Assembly (NCBI GenBank): GCA_963742725.1
Contig: CAVUMX010000003.1
Location: 310,001-374,000, forward strand
Source: CAVVAL01 sp963742725
GTDB lineage: Bacteria; Actinomycetota; Actinomycetes; Mycobacteriales; Cryptosporangiaceae
Reading direction: 5' to 3'
Length of the DNA stretch: 64,000 bases
Shown one piece after another: positions 60,377-64,000 of the stretch (position 1 is the stretch's first letter; each line of letters starts with the position of its first letter). The position numbers and the translations under genes were made by a program. The notes under the pieces are model-generated. The model worked only from the letters and a program-made list of their open reading frames with translations, made no database searches and was not told the DNA's origin.

Positions 60377-62035
60377 ATGGCGAAGCCGGCACTCCTGACC
60401 GTCGATGACGACCCCGCGGTGTCCCGGTCGGTCGCCCGCGACCTCCGCCGGCGGTATGCCGAGGACTACCGGATCGTGCGCGCCGACTCAGGCGCCGAGG
60501 CGCTGGACGCGTTGCGCGAGATGAAGCTCCGCGGTGACCAGGTGGCCGTGCTGCTCGCCGACTACCGGATGCCGAACATGAACGGCATCGAGTTCCTCGA
60601 GCAGGCGATGGATCTCTTCCCGCTCGCCCGCCGGGTGCTGCTGACCGCCTACGCGGACACCGACGCCGCGATCGAGGCGATCAACGTCGTCGACCTCGAC
60701 CACTACCTGCTCAAGCCGTGGAACCCGCCGGAGGAGAAGCTCTACCCGGTCCTCGACGCGCTCATCGAGGCGTGGTCGTCGGCGCCGGAACACCCGGTCA
60801 CCAACGTCCGCCTGATCGGTCACCGGTGGTCGGCACCGTCGTACGCGCTCCGCGAGTTCCTGGCCCGGAACATGGTGCCGTACCGCTGGTACCTGGCGGA
60901 CGAACCGGAAGGCGCCCGGCTCCTCGACGCCGCCGGAGTGGACGCGAGCGAGGTCCCGGTGGTCGTCACCACGGAGGGAAAGGCGCTGGTCCGGCCGTCG
61001 AAGTCCGAGCTCGCCGGCCATGTGGGACTCACCACGACCCCCACCGAGGACTTCTACGACCTGGTCGTGGTGGGCGGCGGCCCGGCCGGGTTGGGCGCTG
61101 CGGTCTACGGGGCCTCCGAAGGGCTGCGCACGCTCCTCGTCGAGCGGGTGGCCACCGGCGGCCAGGCGGGCCAGAGCAGCCGGATCGAGAACTACCTCGG
61201 CTTCCCGGACGGAGTGTCGGGCGCGCAGCTGACCGACCGCGCCCGTCGCCAGGCGGCCCGGTTCGGCGCCGAGGTGCTCACCGCGTGCGAGGTCACCGGT
61301 GTGGAGCCGCGCGGCGCCACCAGGGTGGTCAGCCTCAGCACCGGCGCGGACCTCGCCGCCCACACGGTGATCCTCGCGACCGGGGTGTCCTACCGGATGC
61401 TGGAGGCGTCGGGGTGCGCGAGCCTCACCGGCCGCGGCATCTTCTACGGCGCCGCCGCGACCGAGGCGCCGAACTGCGCCGGCAAGGACGTCTACATCGT
61501 CGGCGCCGCCAACTCGGCCGGCCAGGCGGCGATGCACTTCTCCCGCTATGCCAGCACGGTCCACCTCGTGGTCCGAGGCGCCGGTCTGGAGGCGGCGATG
61601 TCGGCCTACCTCATCGAACAGATCGGCGGGGTGTCCAACATCGAGGTGCACACCTGTACCGAGGTGGTCGAGGCGGCCGGCACCGAGCACCTGGAGCGGC
61701 TGACGCTGCGGCACACGCCGAGCGGCCGGGAGCACACGGTCGACGCGTCCTGGCTGTTCGTGTTCATCGGCGCGGCACCCCGCACCGACTGGCTGGACAG
61801 CGTCGTGGAGCGGGACGCGCGGGGCTTCGTCCTCACCGGCCCCGACCTGGTCGCGGGCGGTCGCCGCCCGCGCGGCTGGGACCTGGAACGCGACCCGTAC
61901 CACCTGGAATCCAGCGTGCCCGGCGTGTTCGTCGCCGGTGACGTCCGCGCGGACTCGGTGAAACGGGTCGCGTCGGCCGTCGGCGAGGGCGCGATGGCCG
62001 TCACACTCGTCCACCGTTACCTGGAGTCGCAATGA
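60377..62035 (+). CDS. Receiver domain fused to thioredoxin-reductase-like flavoprotein
   Basis: A 552-residue fusion. Residues 1-130 are a response-regulator receiver with Asp10-Asp12, phosphoacceptor Asp62 in LLADYRMPN and Lys113 in LLKPWN. Residues 142-215 are glutaredoxin-like but without CxxC. From about 225 there is a thioredoxin-reductase fold: VVVGGGPAGLGAA for FAD, VYIVGAANSAGQAA for NADPH, and VFVAGDVRADSVKR. The redox CATC motif is replaced (GRGIFYGAAATE), so it is not a classic thioredoxin reductase. It overlaps a histidine kinase gene by ATGA, which probably phosphorylates it. Confidence 0.9.
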   Translation: MAKPALLTVDDDPAVSRSVARDLRRRYAEDYRIVRADSGAEALDALREMKLRGDQVAVLLADYRMPNMNGIEFLEQAMDLFPLARRVLLTAYADTDAAIEAINVVDLDHYLLKPWNPPEEKLYPVLDALIEAWSSAPEHPVTNVRLIGHRWSAPSYALREFLARNMVPYRWYLADEPEGARLLDAAGVDASEVPVVVTTEGKALVRPSKSELAGHVGLTTTPTEDFYDLVVVGGGPAGLGAAVYGASEGLRTLLVERVATGGQAGQSSRIENYLGFPDGVSGAQLTDRARRQAARFGAEVLTACEVTGVEPRGATRVVSLSTGADLAAHTVILATGVSYRMLEASGCASLTGRGIFYGAAATEAPNCAGKDVYIVGAANSAGQAAMHFSRYASTVHLVVRGAGLEAAMSAYLIEQIGGVSNIEVHTCTEVVEAAGTEHLERLTLRHTPSGREHTVDASWLFVFIGAAPRTDWLDSVVERDARGFVLTGPDLVAGGRRPRGWDLERDPYHLESSVPGVFVAGDVRADSVKRVASAVGEGAMAVTLVHRYLESQ

Positions 62036-63468
62036 CCGAACGCATCAGCGCGGACGAGTTGCGCACGCTCTTCCTCTTCGAGGCGCTGGACGAGGACAAG
62101 CTGCGCTGGCTCGCCGAGAACGGGCGGGTCGAGACCCGCGCCGCCGGCACCGACGTGTTCACCGAGGGCGAGCCGGGCACCTGCTTCTTCGTGTTGCTCC
62201 AGGGCACGGTGACGCTGAGCCGGCTGGTGCACGGGGACGACGTCGAGATCGTCCGCACCGAGCAGCGCGGCGTCTACGCCGGCGGTCTGCACTCCTACCT
62301 GGCCGAACAGCCCACTGATGACCAAGGCTACGGCAGCACGATGCGCGCGATCACCGACTCCCGGTTCTTCGTGATGCCGGCACGGATGTTCTCGGACGCG
62401 GTCCGCGGCTGGTTCCCGCTGCCGATGCACCTGCTGGAGGGTGTCTACCTGGCCATGCGGAACAGCCAGGAGCTCATCGGCCAGCGGGAGCGGCTGCTGG
62501 CGCTCGGCGCGCTCTCGGCCGGCCTGACGCACGAGCTGAACAACCCGGCCGCCGCGGCGGTCCGGGCCACCGCGGCGCTGCGCGAGCGGGTCGCCGGCAT
62601 GCGGCACAAGCTGGCGCTGCTCGCCGGCGGGCACCTCGACACCAGCCAGCTCCCCGCGCTCGTACAGCTGCAGGAGGCCGCCGCCGAGCGGGTCGGCAAG
62701 GCGCCGAAGCTGTCCGCGCTGGAGGCGAGCGACGCCGAGGACGAGGTCGCCGACTGGCTCGACGAGAACGACGTGCGGGCCGGGTGGGATCTCGCGCCGG
62801 TGCTGGTCGCCGGGGGCATCGACGTCCCGTGGCTCGGCCAGGTCGCCGGCGCGGTCGGCGAGACGAACCTGGAACCGGCCGTCCGGTGGCTCGCCTACAC
62901 CGTCGAGACCGAGACGCTGATGGGGGAGATCGAGGACGCGGTTGCCCGGATCTCCACGCTGGTCGGCGCCGCCAAGCAGTACTCCCAGATGGACCGGGCG
63001 CCGTTCCAGGTCGTCGACGTGCACGAACTGCTGGACTCCACGCTGGTGATGCTCGCCCGCAAGATCGGCGACGGGATCACGGTCGTGAAGGAGTACGACC
63101 GGTCGTTGCCCCGGATCCCGGCCTACGCCGCCGAGCTGAACCAGGTGTGGACGAACATCATCGACAACGCCGTCGCCGCGATGGACGGCCACGGCACACT
63201 CACCGTCAGGACCGTCCGCGACGGCGACCTGCTCTGCGTGGAGATCGCCGACACCGGGCCGGGGGTGCCGGAGAACATCCGCACGCGGATCTTCGAGCCG
63301 TTCTTCACCACCAAGCCGGTCGGCGAGGGGACCGGCCTCGGCCTGGACATCTCGTACCGGATCGTGGTCAACAAGCACCACGGCGACATCCGGCTCGTGT
63401 CCAACCCGGGCGACACCCGGTTCCGGGTGCTGCTCCCGCTCAACGCCGGCGACCCCTCAACGGCGTGA
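62032..63468 (+). CDS. Histidine kinase with cyclic-nucleotide-binding domain
   Basis: A 478-residue cytoplasmic kinase. The N-terminal 140 residues are a cNMP-binding domain (LFLFEALDEDKLRWLAENGR, FVLLQGTVTLSRLV). The His box reads LSAGLTHELNNPAAAAV with His167. The HATPase has QVWTNIIDNAVAAMDG, DTGPGVPE and GTGLGLDIS. It contains no membrane segment. Its partner is the receiver/flavoprotein upstream (ATGA overlap). The ligand of the cNMP domain cannot be told from sequence; the usual Arg of the phosphate-binding cassette is not obvious. Confidence 0.93.
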   Translation: MTERISADELRTLFLFEALDEDKLRWLAENGRVETRAAGTDVFTEGEPGTCFFVLLQGTVTLSRLVHGDDVEIVRTEQRGVYAGGLHSYLAEQPTDDQGYGSTMRAITDSRFFVMPARMFSDAVRGWFPLPMHLLEGVYLAMRNSQELIGQRERLLALGALSAGLTHELNNPAAAAVRATAALRERVAGMRHKLALLAGGHLDTSQLPALVQLQEAAAERVGKAPKLSALEASDAEDEVADWLDENDVRAGWDLAPVLVAGGIDVPWLGQVAGAVGETNLEPAVRWLAYTVETETLMGEIEDAVARISTLVGAAKQYSQMDRAPFQVVDVHELLDSTLVMLARKIGDGITVVKEYDRSLPRIPAYAAELNQVWTNIIDNAVAAMDGHGTLTVRTVRDGDLLCVEIADTGPGVPENIRTRIFEPFFTTKPVGEGTGLGLDISYRIVVNKHHGDIRLVSNPGDTRFRVLLPLNAGDPSTA

Positions 63469-63627
63469 CCGCCACGAGAACGGCCCGGGCAGGTCGAAGC
63501 GGTGCGCGCGGGCGCGGGAGTTCCAGGACCAGCGACCGATCTTGAGGCTCCACGAGGACATCCCGTTCTGTGTCACGTTGAGCCGGAGAGGTCCAAAACG
63601 GATCACCTTGCGGTAGAGCAGCGTCAC
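63457..63627 (-). CDS. Very small DUF4236-like protein
   Basis: A 56-residue protein from the GTG at 63627, with GAGAGGAA about 6 nt before it. It begins MTLLYRKVIRFGPLRLNVTQ and continues NGMSSWSLKIGRWSWNSRAR. The RFGPxRLN stretch is the DUF4236 signature. Its 3' end overlaps the kinase gene by 12 bp on the opposite strand. It is shorter than common gene-finding cutoffs. Function unknown. Confidence 0.7.
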   Translation of the reverse strand: MTLLYRKVIRFGPLRLNVTQNGMSSWSLKIGRWSWNSRARAHRFDLPGPFSWRSRR

Positions 63628-63678
63628 TGCGGATTCCTCTCCTGTGCGGACTGTCCACTATCGAGCGGAAGGAGGAAG

Positions 63679-63713
63679 CATGCGTCCTGACCCCGGATGG
63701 GTCAGGACGCATG
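63679..63713 (-). terminator. Perfect 15-bp hairpin after the small membrane protein
   Basis: CATGCGTCCTGACCC (63679-63693) pairs perfectly with GGGTCAGGACGCATG (63699-63713) across a 5-nt loop, 8 bp beyond the stop of the minus-strand gene at 63721. Confidence 0.65.
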
Positions 63714-63720
63714 GCCCGGG

Positions 63721-63891
63721 TCAGCGGCGGCCGGCCCGCCATCCGCTGCCGACGCCGGCGAGGTGCAACGCGGCGCAGAGCAGGCCGGCCATCAGCAGCG
63801 TCGGGTAGTTCAGCGCGTCGCCGACCTGGATGTTGAGGAGGTCGATCAGTAACGCGAGTCCGAAGATGACCGCGGCGAGGATCGCAAGCAT
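63721..63891 (-). CDS. Very small two-helix membrane protein
   Basis: A 56-residue protein from the ATG at 63891, with GGAG 5 nt before it. It has two hydrophobic segments (MLAILAAVIFGLALLIDLL and YPTLLMAGLLCAALHLAGV) separated by NIQVGDALN, and ends WRAGRR. Similar tiny membrane proteins are common in actinomycetes. Function unknown. A perfect hairpin follows its stop. Confidence 0.65.
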   Translation of the reverse strand: MLAILAAVIFGLALLIDLLNIQVGDALNYPTLLMAGLLCAALHLAGVGSGWRAGRR

Positions 63892-64000
63892 GGAGGCTCC
63901 TGTCGAGTGACGGCCGGGGCTCCCTGGTCGCCTCATGTCGAGAGTGGACCCCGGCTCCGGTAAACGGTGTATGCCCCGGCGTGGTGGAATCCATGCGCGG

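Noticed and set aside
60488..62032. 514-residue minus-strand open frame antisense to the receiver/flavoprotein
   Set aside because: The plus strand has clear receiver and reductase motifs. The antisense product is low-complexity.

Overview
The window is very G+C-rich, densely coded DNA from a filamentous-type actinomycete. The evidence is an SAV2177-type S-adenosylmethionine methyltransferase, a popR/clgR-like regulator beside a two-gene clpP operon, DesK/DesR-type kinases, many ECF sigma factors, class F sortase, secreted glycosidases and frequent GTG starts. At least ten genes have a TANNNT -10 hexamer 6 to 8 nt before the start codon, which suggests leaderless transcripts. I see no rRNA, tRNA, CRISPR array or insertion sequence. 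I cannot name the genus.

Layout. 0-2.7 kb: a membrane-anchored HExxH metallopeptidase behind a tandem family of five tiny secreted CxxC peptides, arranged as two operons that share a duplicated 85-bp promoter cassette. 2.7-6.5 kb: DUF998 and YciI proteins, a TetR/O-methyltransferase divergent pair, then remnants of a sigma factor and a VOC protein. 6.5-10 kb: a serine hydrolase lipoprotein with a coupled OmpR-type two-component system. 10-14 kb: a DUF72 protein, an unusual sigma-like protein with a membrane segment and Ig-like tail, a four-helix membrane protein, and an SAV2177 methyltransferase. 14-16 kb: popR-like regulator convergent with two clpP genes. 16-19 kb: subtilase and a divergent HTH regulator. 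19-24.2 kb: many gene remnants around intact MarR, STAS and YciI/sigma genes. 24-30.4 kb: NAD-dependent DNA ligase, LuxR-type regulator with an alpha/beta hydrolase, orphan ModA, and a membrane protein with an L7/L12-like tail.

30.4-37.3 kb: divergent GH79-like and GH3 glycosidases sharing an upstream element, then a secreted helical protein, class F sortase and VWA-like operon. 37.3-44.3 kb: a glycan locus with a nucleotide-sugar dehydrogenase, epimerase, PIG-L deacetylase and WbqC protein on the minus strand, and a coupled GT2 synthase and GH18 lipoprotein on the plus strand. 44.3-50.5 kb: hydrolase remnant, DinB protein, cupin/arylamine N-acetyltransferase fusion with a DUF998 protein, and a three-gene DesKR-type system that includes a degenerate kinase. 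50.5-59.9 kb: small enzymes, DUF305/LVIVD divergent pair, esterase, PadR/permease pair, AraC/NmrA divergent pair. 60-64 kb: a receiver/thioredoxin-reductase-like fusion coupled to a cNMP-sensing histidine kinase, then two very small proteins.

The two most unusual features are the CxxC peptide array with its metallopeptidase, and the unusually large number of genes (about a dozen) reduced to fragments by deletions or frameshifts with no mobile element in sight.
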